Below, piece after piece: positions 35,917 to 42,874 of a DNA stretch of 58,032 nucleotides. Origin of the DNA: an uncultured Prevotella sp. (lineage in GTDB: Bacteria > Bacteroidota > Bacteroidia > Bacteroidales > Bacteroidaceae); the NCBI GenBank assembly GCA_947169185.1, contig CAMVOS010000014.1:1-58032 (forward strand). The letters are read 5' to 3'. Positions within the stretch are counted from its first letter, which is position 1. Each line of letters begins with the position of its first letter. The notes under the pieces are model-generated. The model was given only the letters and a program-made list of their open reading frames with translations. It did not search any database and was not told the origin of the DNA. Made by a program: the position numbers and the translations under genes.

Positions 35917-36997
35917 ATGACATACGACCTACAAACATTACTGCTGATAGAAGTCGACACGATGGCCGTGCTGGCGAGTCTGGTTTGTGGCATACTTATC
36001 TGGTGCAACCGTCGTGAGGTATCCGACCGCTCGCGCCTCATCCTGTTTCTGATTACCCTCACTGCCCTGCCAATCATCGGCAAGGTGGCCTCGCTGATGA
36101 TGCATGGTCTCAACAACCGCTTCGTCGAGGTGCTGCCCATCGTACCCACCCTGATGGGACTGATTACCATTGTGCTCATGCTACTTTATGCCATTGAGGT
36201 GATGCGCCCCAACTGGTTCCGGTGGCGCCATGTGCTGTGGGGCTTTGTGTCGCTAGCATGCGTCCTTGTGCTGGCAGTCGCGTTCAAGGACCAGTTTACC
36301 GTGCTCCATTCCACGTCCGACATCAGGCAACATATCGGCGAGCCGAACGTCCTGCTGCGCCTGCTGTTCAACCTGGCGACATTGCTCATCTGTCTGACAC
36401 TGCTCTGGCTACCGTATCGCTGGCAGGAGTCGAGTGCCTCACGCCACTGGGTCATCACCTACGTCTGCTTCATCTTCGTCATTGGAGCTCTCTTCCAAAT
36501 CTGGACGCTAACACTCTCGATGCCCGTCCACATCGTGCATAACCTCACGCCAGCACTCTTTATCACCTATTATACATGGTACGAGTTGCACGAAAGAATC
36601 CTGCCCCCCAATTTCAGAAGGGCAAGCGCCAGTCGTTACGCCAATCCCTGCTGCCGATACCAACGATCTCTGGCAACGCATCGTCACCCTGATCCACGAG
36701 GATTCCGTATGGCGCAATCCCGACCTTGGGCTGGAGATGTTCTGCCAGCTGTTGGGCTCAAATAAGGACTACGTCTCGCGTTGTTTCCGTCAGAATACCG
36801 ATACCACCTTCCTCGATTATGTCAACAGCCTGCGTATCAGTTACGTTACGGACGAACTGCGACGCAATCCGTTGCAGAACCAGCGCGACCTCTTCTTCAA
36901 CGCCGGTTTCCGTTCGAAAACTACCGCCTATCGCAACTTCTGCAAGTACAATGGCCAGTCCCCCACAGAATTTATCGCTTCGTTGAACAAAGAATAA
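35917..36997 (+). pseudogene. membrane-anchored AraC-type regulator, frameshifted at a C6 tract
   Basis: Residues 1-228 form a seven-helix membrane domain, followed by a linker; the C-terminal part carries an AraC-type HTH (MFCQLLGSNKDYVSRCFRQN, RISYVTDELRRNP, GFRSKTTAYRNFCKYNGQSP). The two parts are in different frames. The switch falls at a run of six C at 36604-36609: removing one C joins ERILPP to ISEGQAPVVTPIPAADTNDL and the HTH, giving a whole 359-residue protein. As sequenced, translation stops at 36765, after a run of nonsense residues. This may be phase variation, a recent mutation or an assembly error. Regulators of this layout are common in Bacteroidetes and may sense a signal in the membrane. 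Confidence 0.82.
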
Positions 36998-37007
36998 GCG
37001 CATCCAT

Positions 37008-37025
37008 TATACCACATAGGGTATA
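37008..37025. promoter_or_regulatory. HipB operator-like palindrome 1
   Basis: TATACC-N6-GGTATA, a perfect 18-bp palindrome. It resembles the known HipB operator of E. coli (TATCC-N8-GGATA, also 18 bp). Confidence 0.65.
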
Positions 37026-37048
37026 TTTTTCATAAAAATATTTAAATT

Positions 37049-37066
37049 TATACCCGTTTTGATATA
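37049..37066. promoter_or_regulatory. HipB operator-like palindrome 2
   Basis: TATACC-N6-GATATA, with one mismatch. It starts 41 bases after copy 1 and lies over the expected -33 region of the hipB promoter. Confidence 0.6.
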
Positions 37067-37084
37067 TTATTAGAATAAAACGCT

Positions 37085-37093
37085 TATCTTTGT
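37085..37093 (+). promoter_or_regulatory. -7 box TATCTTTGT for hipBST
   Basis: It lies 22 bases before the hipB ATG and abuts operator-like copy 3. Confidence 0.65.
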
Positions 37094-37108
37094 ACCCGTA
37101 AAGGTATA
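37091..37108. promoter_or_regulatory. HipB operator-like palindrome 3
   Basis: TGTACC-N6-GGTATA, with one mismatch. It starts 42 bases after copy 2 and covers the expected transcription start, a good position for autorepression. Confidence 0.62.
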
Positions 37109-37114
37109 ATAACT

Positions 37115-37315
37115 ATGACTTTATCAGAGCATATCAAGCAAAAAAGGAAGAAAAACGGCCTTTCTCAGGTCGAGTTGGCAGAAAGGGCCGGAGTAGGCCT
37201 CAGGTTTGTAAGAGACTTAGAACAAGGAAAGCAGACCCTGCGAATGGACAAGGTGAACGACGTGCTCGCCCTGTTTGGCGAATGTCTCGGACCTGTAAAA
37301 ACTGACGTTGTATGA
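37115..37315 (+). CDS. hipB: HipB-type HTH antitoxin/regulator
   Basis: A 66-residue XRE-family protein. HIKQKRKKNGLSQVELAERA and GLRFVRDLEQGKQTLRMDKV form the five-helix HTH, typical of HipB; NDVLALFGECLGPVK ends the fold. HipB proteins bind operator palindromes in their own promoter and help neutralise the kinase. Three TATACC-N6-GGTATA-like sites lie directly upstream. Its stop overlaps the start of hipS (ATGA at 37312-37315), so translation is coupled. Identification rests on the HTH sequence and the operon order. Confidence 0.85.
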   Translation: MTLSEHIKQKRKKNGLSQVELAERAGVGLRFVRDLEQGKQTLRMDKVNDVLALFGECLGPVKTDVV

Positions 37316-37635
37316 AACAGGCTGGTATTTATGTGAACGATGTCTTCTGCGGGATTCTCACAGAAGATGAAGAGGGCTTTCACTTCGCCTACGACAAGGC
37401 GTATCTGGTTCGCTCCGATGCTGCGCCAGTTAGTCCCACCATGCCTTTGACTGAAGAACAATATGATAAGGAAATGATGTTCCCCGTCTTTGACGGACTC
37501 ATTCCTGAGGGTTGGCTGTTAGACATTGCTTCCTCGTCGTGGAAGATTGACCCACGAGACCGGATGTCGCTCTTAATGGCTTGTTGCAAGGATTGCATAG
37601 GAAACATCAGCGTAAAACCATTGGACCATGAGTAA
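37312..37635 (+). CDS. hipS: HipS-like protein (stand-alone HipA N-terminal domain)
   Basis: A 107-residue protein equal to the N-terminal subdomain 1 of HipA: GIYVNDVFCGILTEDEEGFH, PVSPTMPLTEEQYDK and FDGLIPEGWLLDIA are the domain's signature parts. In the tripartite HipBST system of enteropathogenic E. coli this separate piece, not HipB, is the main antitoxin that blocks the kinase. Here the same order B-S-T is seen. The start overlaps hipB and the last two codons overlap the start of hipT, so the three proteins are probably made in matched amounts. The antitoxin role is by analogy. Confidence 0.85.
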   Translation: MKQAGIYVNDVFCGILTEDEEGFHFAYDKAYLVRSDAAPVSPTMPLTEEQYDKEMMFPVFDGLIPEGWLLDIASSSWKIDPRDRMSLLMACCKDCIGNISVKPLDHE

Positions 37636-38572
37636 GTGTTTATATTGTTATCAAGAATTGGAAGAAGGTCAAGTGGATTTTCACCCTGCTTGTGCCCGGA
37701 AGTTTTTTGGTAGTGAGACGGCTCCCATCCTCCCTTATACACGTGACAACATGTCTGAGCTGGCCCGACAAGTCATCCGCACCAGTGCATCCGTCACAGG
37801 CGTACAAGCCAAGATGTCCTTAGACGTGAATCGTGGAGGGAAGAGCGAACCGGCCAAATTTACCATCGTAGGTCTATGGGGCAAGTATATCTTTAAGCCA
37901 CAGAGCGGACGTTACCCCTGTCTGCCTGAATTGGAAGACCTCACAATGAAGATGGCTGAGGCTGCTCGTATCCGAACCGCTCGCCATACGCTCATCCGAC
38001 TGGCTGATGGCGAACTCGGCTACTTGACACTACGTATGGATCGTGGACGGAAAGGCGAGAAGATTTCCATGTTGGATGTGTGTCAGCTGACGAATCGTCT
38101 CACTGAGCATAAGTACTACGGCACCTATCAGCAACTGGCAGAAACCATCAAGAAGTACTCGTCTGCCCCCATGCTCGATGTTCAGCGATTCTGGGAAGTA
38201 GTATTGTTCTCATGGATTACGGGCAATTCTGACATGCACTGCAAAAACTTCTCTTTGGTGGATACAGGAAATGGAGAGTACGCCTTGGCCCCTGCCTACG
38301 ATTTGCTGGCAGTACTGCTTGCCGACCCTCATGACACAGAGGAGATGGCAATGAGTTTTACAGTTGGAGGCGATAAAAGTGGTTTCGACCGCAATACCTT
38401 TATGAACGCCTTTACTCAAAGTGGTATCCCTGTTGCTGTGGCAGACAAGATGATAGAACGGATGAAGGGCTGCCTCCTCCAATGGCAAGAACTTATCAAC
38501 CAGTCATTCCTTCCTGAAAAGATGAAAACCGAATATGGCTGTTTACTCGCTAAACGAATAGCATTGTTGTGA
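37628..38572 (+). CDS. hipT: HipT-like serine/threonine kinase toxin with N-terminal zinc-finger-like segment
   Basis: A 314-residue HipA-fold kinase without subdomain 1. The catalytic motif GNSDMHCKNFSL supplies Asp202 and Asn207, and Asp225 in APAYDL is the metal ligand. The loop SASVTGVQAK holds Ser53 and Ser55, spaced like the two autophosphorylated serines (SxS) of HipT; HipA has one. The first 24 residues carry Cys4, Cys7, His19 and Cys22 (CLYCYQEL and FHPAC), a zinc-finger-like feature not part of the core kinase, common in Bacteroidetes HipA-like proteins. HipA phosphorylates glutamyl-tRNA synthetase and HipT tryptophanyl-tRNA synthetase; the target here is unknown. The gene ends the operon. 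Confidence 0.86.
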   Translation: MSKCLYCYQELEEGQVDFHPACARKFFGSETAPILPYTRDNMSELARQVIRTSASVTGVQAKMSLDVNRGGKSEPAKFTIVGLWGKYIFKPQSGRYPCLPELEDLTMKMAEAARIRTARHTLIRLADGELGYLTLRMDRGRKGEKISMLDVCQLTNRLTEHKYYGTYQQLAETIKKYSSAPMLDVQRFWEVVLFSWITGNSDMHCKNFSLVDTGNGEYALAPAYDLLAVLLADPHDTEEMAMSFTVGGDKSGFDRNTFMNAFTQSGIPVAVADKMIERMKGCLLQWQELINQSFLPEKMKTEYGCLLAKRIALL

Positions 38573-38877
38573 TTGCTTAAACATATATACGTCTCATTAG
38601 AAGTACATAACTCGCTGACTATCAGCGAATAGAATTTTTGAACCTTAAAAATATAAGAATTGGAACGGCATAAATTCAGCTGTTTCAATTCTTTTTTCGT
38701 ATCTTTGCATCTAACGTATTACCAAGCAACATAATTTTATAATAAAAATCACTAGTGTCCACTAAAAAATAGCGGAGATGTTTGTAAATTACTTAAATAT
38801 AGAGTTTTAGGGCTGAAAATTGACGGTGACGATTTGAATTGACTACCTTTGCAATCCAAAAGCAAATCAGTCATTCG
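38573..38877. other. 305-base intergenic region with two orphan promoter-like boxes
   Basis: No gene is seen. TATCTTTGC at 38700-38708 has no following gene; TACCTTTGC at 38844-38852 precedes the transposase remnant. The word GTGTCCACTAAAAAATAGCGG near 38755 may mark the left end of the insertion sequence, which would have separated the first promoter from its gene. Confidence 0.5.
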
Positions 38878-39395
38878 ATGAACACCGGAAAATATATCTT
38901 CGCTCAGCTCATAGAGTTTGCCTCAGAGAATCTTTGATAGAATTGTAATGAAATACGAAGGAAATAAATACGTGAAGCATTTCACCTGCTGGAACCAGTT
39001 GCTCGTCATGATGTTCGGGCAACTGAGTAACCAGTCTTCGCGATCTGACCAATACTATTTCTGCGCATTCCAATAAGGCCTACCATCTTGGCTTTGGCAA
39101 GAACGTAACGAGAAGCAATCTCGCAAAGGTCAACGAGAGACGTGAACCGCGTATTTTCGAAGAGTTTGCCTACCATATGATAGACATTGCGAGACGAAAG
39201 AGAATCTACAAAGAGTTTGAGATAGACGGGAAGGTGTTTGCCTTCGACTCTACTACCATCGACCTTTGCCTGAGCATCTTCTGGTGGGCAAAGTTCCGTA
39301 GAACTAAAGCGGGCATCAAGATGCATACGCTCTATGAGATTCAAACGGACATTCCAACGTTCATACATATCACCGAAGCGAAGGTGCACGACCAA
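38878..39395 (+). pseudogene. IS4-type transposase remnant
   Basis: Fragments of one transposase appear in several frames. They begin with MNTGKYIFAQLIEFASENL then a stop, followed by YEGNKYVKHFTCWNQLLVMM and FGQLSN, and from 39177 MIDIARRKRIYKEFEIDGKV, FAFDSTTIDLCLSIFWWAKF and MHTLYEIQTDIPTFIHITEA. These match the IS4-family transposases common in Prevotella and Bacteroides, including the first catalytic Asp in AFDST. The middle is frameshifted and the second half of the catalytic domain is missing. The sequence ends abruptly at AKVHD, where a 29-nt palindrome starts. It cannot be active. Confidence 0.8.
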
Positions 39396-39398
39396 CGT

Positions 39399-39427
39399 GC
39401 TCACACGGGGACTGTCCCCCTGTGAGG
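39399..39427. repeat. 29-nt palindromic element, intergenic copy
   Basis: Arms CTCACACGGGG and CCCCCTGTGAG. It matches the reverse complement of the copy inside trmH (47429-47457) at 27 of 29 bases. Confidence 0.9.
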
Positions 39428-39477
39428 TCGGTACACAGAAGCAGAACCCTATTGTGAACTTTTAATCCCTTATCAAA

Positions 39478-39520
39478 CTGGGGGTGCTGAGTAAAAGCTT
39501 GGCACCCTCAGTCGTTTTTG
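39478..39520 (+). terminator. hairpin with T-rich tail
   Basis: CTGGGGGTGC and GCACCCTCAG form a 10-bp stem with one G-T pair, followed by TCGTTTTTGTTG. It probably once ended the transposase or a lost gene. Confidence 0.6.
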
Positions 39521-39557
39521 TTGTTTTGTTTGTGATTACTCCCTCTCCAACGCATAT

Positions 39558-39579
39558 GGTCACGGTCATGACCGTGACC
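39558..39579. repeat. 22-bp perfect palindrome built on GGTCACGGTCA
   Basis: GGTCACGGTCA followed at once by its reverse complement. A related 28-bp near-palindrome lies at 40505-40532. Confidence 0.85.
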
Positions 39580-39605
39580 GTGTGACCGTTTAGACAATCA
39601 AGGCC

Positions 39606-39666
39606 CAATAAGGCTGCCTTATTTTCAAATAATCCAGGGTTATTCAACGATAGCCCTGGGTTATTG
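39606..39666. repeat. CAATAAGG/CAGGGTTATT repeat cluster
   Basis: Three diverged units related to AATAAGGCAGGGTTATT (8167-8204, 20616-20690). Confidence 0.75.
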
Positions 39667-39713
39667 TATCACGGGGTATTTCCCCACGATAGATGACTAA
39701 TGATATCACATAG

Positions 39714-39770
39714 CGAGAGGCCGTTTCTCTACTAACGAGAGGCCGTTTCTCTACTAACGAGAGGCCGTTT
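39714..39770 (+). repeat. 22-bp tandem repeat, 2.5 copies
   Basis: Unit CGAGAGGCCGTTTCTCTACT-AA, two identical copies and a partial third. There are no spacers, so it is not CRISPR. Confidence 0.9.
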
Positions 39771-39789
39771 TGCTAGGAGCGGAGACTTT

Positions 39790-39850
39790 ATTCCCAAGCT
39801 GGGAATGTTTTGTTCCCAAGGTGGGAATGTTTTGTTCCCAAGGTGGGAAT
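39790..39850 (+). repeat. TTCCCAAGGTGGGAA tandem array, three copies
   Basis: Each unit of about 22 bases contains a short hairpin (TTCCCA/TGGGAA) and the spacer TGTTTTG. Confidence 0.85.
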
Positions 39851-40145
39851 AATCTGCCATTACCTTATTGGAAATAAGCGGCACTTATTTGAAAAATCCC
39901 TCATCTCTCCCGTCAATCCTTCGGAATGCCTTTATTTAAAGGAGATTCTGGATTTTGATCCCTCCCTTGACCCCTCCCTTGATCTCTCCCATAACTCTCC
40001 TGTGGTTCACGAGTTATTCGTATCCGCTGTGAAGAGCTTGAGGGTCAATGGGAGAGATGACGGGAGAGATTTGGGAGGGATTGAAATAATCTCTCCCGTG
40101 CCTAAACCTCTTTGTGCAAAGGCTTTTTCAAAGATTTAGGGAGAG

Positions 40146-40322
40146 ATGATTGATTTTTTTACAGCAAAGTTGGCTATCGACCATGAGAAGAATGCCATTA
40201 TCTCCATCCGAATTCCTATCGATGCCGCTGGCCAAACCCTCCACATCGTCTGTGAAGTCAGCGACCAAGGTCCCTTCAATCTGACATCATATCAAAGAGT
40301 CATCATCGTAGTCACGCCTTGA
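40146..40322 (+). pseudogene. C-terminal fragment of a DUF1593-like protein
   Basis: A 58-codon open frame, from ATG to TGA. Its end, GQTLHIVCEVSDQGPFNLTS then YQRVIIVVTP, has the pattern of the C-terminus of DUF1593 (nucleoside-hydrolase-like, secreted) proteins of Bacteroidetes. There is no signal peptide and no catalytic part, so it is best read as a left-over gene end. Upstream sequence is repeat. A real small protein cannot be excluded. Confidence 0.4.
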
Positions 40323-40419
40323 GAATTGTGAGAATTGGGTGAGAAAGGACGGTTCCGGTGATCCACTTTATTCCCCCAAGATCATGGAAAATGGTCTTTG
40401 ATCTTTCTGAAACAAATAG

Positions 40420-40450
40420 AGATGTGGAAGCTATTGCGGTTTCCACATCT
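40420..40450. terminator. hairpin AGATGTGGAA/TTCCACATCT
   Basis: A perfect 10-bp stem with an 11-base loop, followed by TTATATATG on the plus strand. Confidence 0.5.
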
Positions 40451-40504
40451 TTATATATGTCACTGACAAAACTTAACGGCTGCTTACTTCAGTACAACTT
40501 CTGC

Positions 40505-40532
40505 GGTCACGGTCACAGCTGTGACCATGACC
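40505..40532. repeat. 28-bp near-palindrome built on GGTCACGGTCA
   Basis: It is symmetric around CAGCTG with one mismatched pair; same family as 39558-39579. Confidence 0.8.
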
Positions 40533-40572
40533 ATTTTCAGAGATTAAGACAGGTATATTTTGGAGCAAGCAA

Positions 40573-40730
40573 CGTCATCTTTGGGTCGTTCCAACGTCAT
40601 CTTCCTGTCGAAGGTGAGTCACTTTGCGACTGTTCCAACGTCAGTTTACAGGGGCAAAGTGACATCGGAACAGCTCGAAGATTACTGCGGAACGGGGGGA
40701 AACCAACGTCGGAGCGACCCGAAAGTATAT
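40573..40730. repeat. AACGTCATCTT/GGAGCGACCC repeat cluster
   Basis: Words GTCATCTT, TCGTTCCAACGTCATCTT and GGAGCGACCCGAAAGTAT in both orientations. The same words flank the hairpin at 8068-8115. Confidence 0.75.
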
Positions 40731-40785
40731 AAGCAATCAAAAAACTGTCCCTTTGATTTATTAGTGATTACTTTCTATTTTACTA

Positions 40786-42180
40786 TTACCTAACGACCTT
40801 CTTGGCCTTACCGTCTTTGACGACGATATTCAGGCCACGACGCATCTCATCGGTACGTACACCATTCATGTTGTAAATGGCCATATTGGTCAGCATCTTG
40901 TGCAAGGCAGGAACGGCTGAGGGGACAGGAGTACTACCAGCCACACGATAGATAACTTCACCCAGCTTAGCATCATCACTCTTGTCGGTGATGCAGGTAT
41001 CAATGGCTTCTGGTGCGAAAGAGGCAGCAGTCAGCCAGAAGTTGTTCTGTGCATAGACGGTATTGGCGGAGTTGTTGTAGAGATCATATATCTTGCCACC
41101 ATTGCCGTTGTTGTAGAATACGTTCTGACCAGGGTTGTAGTCAGCATCGTCCTCAGCGACATCGACACGACCGAAGTTGATGTTCTGGCCACCGATAATG
41201 GTTGCGCCCCAAAGGCTGCCCATGACAAAGTTGCCCGTGAACTTGGTGTTCTGCGTACCACTAGCATCAGTAACATTGAGTCCACTGCCTCCGGCATTAG
41301 CATTGGCAATGACATCGTTGTTGACCAGGATGTTATTACGAACAATGGCTGTCTGGTCGCTGTAAACAGAAATACCATACGAGCAGTCCTTCACAAAGCA
41401 GCCCTCAATCAACAGATGGGCATTCTTGGCACTAGCGGTCAGATTAGACACAACAATGCCACCTACACGTTGCTTGTTGCGGTCGCCCAGCACTACGCAG
41501 TTGCGGATGGTGACCTGCGTGGCAGCAGTCAGATTGACCTGGGGATAGTTGCGGTTGTGGGTGCCGTTATACAGGAACTGGCAGTTCTCCAGCAATACAG
41601 GAACGGGGGCATTGGAAGCTCCACCGATACCAGAGCGCTCATTCTTCTCGAAGATACAGTTGCGAACCACATACTCGCTATCACCACCCATATTGATAGC
41701 GCTGCTGCCATTAGCCGTAGAACCGACGTGATAGCGGAACGTACAACTGTCGACCACGAGTCCCTTCTCAGCGAAGTTCTTCAGACCAGTATATTCGAAG
41801 TCAATATTCTTGACGGTTGTCACCTGCGTGTCGTCCTTGAAATAAACCATGCCAGGAGCCTGTCCTTCAGCAGCACGGGTAAAGCATACACGCTTGTTGG
41901 CAGGCATGGCGAAATTGGCAGTTCCCTCAACCTCGAAGGACACGTTTTTCGCCATCTTCACTACTGTACCAGGCGTCAGTTCAAACAAGTCACCCTTGGC
42001 AATAACAACAGTATTGGCCAGTGTGAATGTATCAACCACGTTCGTCACACCTGAGCCATCGGTCTGAGCGAGTTTAGCCAGCGTCCATGTGGTTCCGTCA
42101 CCATTAGTCGTAAAACTGTCTGCATAAAGATTGGCAGAAGCCAGAAGTGATAGCAAAGCTATCGTCAGTGTTTTTTTCAT
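40786..42180 (-). CDS. secreted parallel beta-helix protein
   Basis: A 464-residue exported protein. The signal peptide is MKKTLTIALLSLLASANLYA. Residues 55-390 show the repeating V/I-x-N-C and V-x-I-x-x-C pattern of a right-handed parallel beta-helix (VVKMAKNVSFEVEG, VRNCIFEKNERSG, LLENCQFLYNG, TIRNCVVLGD, LIEGCFVKDCSYG, IVRNNILVNND). The C-terminus (LTNMAIYNMNGVRTDEMRRG then LNIVVKDGKAKKVVR) resembles the short C-terminal sorting segments of Prevotella secreted proteins. Beta-helix proteins are often polysaccharide lyases or adhesins; no catalytic residues could be assigned, so the function is unknown. Its promoter is divergent from the YiiX-like gene. Confidence 0.82.
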   Translation of the reverse strand: MKKTLTIALLSLLASANLYADSFTTNGDGTTWTLAKLAQTDGSGVTNVVDTFTLANTVVIAKGDLFELTPGTVVKMAKNVSFEVEGTANFAMPANKRVCFTRAAEGQAPGMVYFKDDTQVTTVKNIDFEYTGLKNFAEKGLVVDSCTFRYHVGSTANGSSAINMGGDSEYVVRNCIFEKNERSGIGGASNAPVPVLLENCQFLYNGTHNRNYPQVNLTAATQVTIRNCVVLGDRNKQRVGGIVVSNLTASAKNAHLLIEGCFVKDCSYGISVYSDQTAIVRNNILVNNDVIANANAGGSGLNVTDASGTQNTKFTGNFVMGSLWGATIIGGQNINFGRVDVAEDDADYNPGQNVFYNNGNGGKIYDLYNNSANTVYAQNNFWLTAASFAPEAIDTCITDKSDDAKLGEVIYRVAGSTPVPSAVPALHKMLTNMAIYNMNGVRTDEMRRGLNIVVKDGKAKKVVR

Positions 42181-42210
42181 TCTTTTTAATACTTTTATTG
42201 ATTAAACGGC

Positions 42211-42219
42211 GCAAAGTTA
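42211..42219 (-). promoter_or_regulatory. -7 box TAACTTTGC for the beta-helix gene
   Basis: It lies 31 bases upstream of the start at 42180. Confidence 0.65.
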
Positions 42220-42232
42220 CTAATATTTTTCG

Positions 42233-42241
42233 TAAATTTGC
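42233..42241 (+). promoter_or_regulatory. -7 box TAAATTTGC for the YiiX-like gene
   Basis: It lies 7 bases before the ATG at 42249, suggesting a near-leaderless mRNA. Divergent from 42211-42219. Confidence 0.6.
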
Positions 42242-42248
42242 AGCTGAA

Positions 42249-42809
42249 ATGAAAATAATTAGTATATTTCTTCTCTTTCTACTCACCAGTTGTAATAGTT
42301 TACACACTGGCGACTTATTGTTTCATGTAGTTGAGAAAGGTAATGCCATAACCGACGTAACACCAGGTATGATAGACCATGTGGCCATTGTACTTTCGAA
42401 GGACAGCGTCATCGAAGCCGTCGGTGCAGGCGTAAAGACCACCCCACTCGACTCGTTGCGCAGACAGAAAGGCTATTATATAATAGGTAAGGTACGAGGC
42501 ACAGACCCCACACTCTCCATTATCAATGCCCGCTATTTCCTCGGTCGTCCCTATGACCGTCTCTATCTGCCCGACAACGAAGCTATATACTGTTCGGAGT
42601 TGGTACTGTTTTCAATGGTAGACAAAAATGGGAACAGATTATTATCCCCTATTCCCATGTCATTCCACGATACTTCAGGGCATATCACCCCTTATTGGCA
42701 ACAGTTCTATCAACAGCAAGGCATGGAGGTGCCTGAGGGTTGGCCTGGCAGCAATCCTGGCGAGCTGTCTCAACGTCATGAAGTACGCATCAAGGGTCAT
42801 TTACGATAA
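42249..42809 (+). CDS. YiiX/NlpC-like cysteine hydrolase lipoprotein
   Basis: A 186-residue lipoprotein. The start at 42249 gives a lipobox LLTSC with lipidated Cys15; the upstream extension would read through the promoter. The permuted NlpC/P60-like (YiiX/YebB) core has His44 in GMIDHVAIVL and Cys115 in AIYCSELV, the expected catalytic pair. GDLLFHVVEKGNAI is the family start. Members cleave amide bonds in peptidoglycan or lipid-linked substrates, but few have been tested. A clostripain-type lipoprotein gene follows after 65 bases, so the two may be co-expressed. Confidence 0.82.
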   Translation: MKIISIFLLFLLTSCNSLHTGDLLFHVVEKGNAITDVTPGMIDHVAIVLSKDSVIEAVGAGVKTTPLDSLRRQKGYYIIGKVRGTDPTLSIINARYFLGRPYDRLYLPDNEAIYCSELVLFSMVDKNGNRLLSPIPMSFHDTSGHITPYWQQFYQQQGMEVPEGWPGSNPGELSQRHEVRIKGHLR

Positions 42810-42874
42810 ATTTTGTAAACTCTGCGCAAGACTGATACATATTCTATTTAATAACATTTAAGCTAAACCTAATT

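Larger units (their letters stand above)
39396..40145. other. repeat-rich accessory region, no confident gene
   Basis: This stretch holds a 29-nt palindrome, a terminator-like hairpin, a 22-bp perfect palindrome, a 22-bp tandem array, a TTCCCAAGGTGGGAA array and GGGAGAGAT-rich sequence on both strands (39955-39990 and 40052-40145). An open frame at 39810-40139 reads through these repeats and is not accepted as a gene. Confidence 0.7.
40323..40785. other. 463-base intergenic region with hairpins, no gene
   Basis: It contains a 10-bp hairpin (40420-40450), a 28-bp near-palindrome (40505-40532) and a complex set of inverted words GTCACTTTGC/GCAAAGTGAC and CTGTTCC/GGAACAG (40613-40675). An open frame at 40358-40732 crosses these and is rejected. 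Confidence 0.7.

Noticed and set aside
39714..39850. Possible CRISPR array
   Set aside because: Units are tandem without unique spacers, and no cas genes are near.
39810..40139. 109-residue open frame in the repeat region
   Set aside because: It starts at a TTG inside the TTCCCAAGG array and continues through GGGAGAGAT-rich repeats; no recognisable protein pattern.
39558..40532. Replication origin or plasmid iterons
   Set aside because: The palindromes are not direct iterons, no rep gene is present, and the surroundings are chromosomal housekeeping genes.
40358..40732. 124-residue open frame
   Set aside because: It crosses several hairpins and palindromes and has no coding character.
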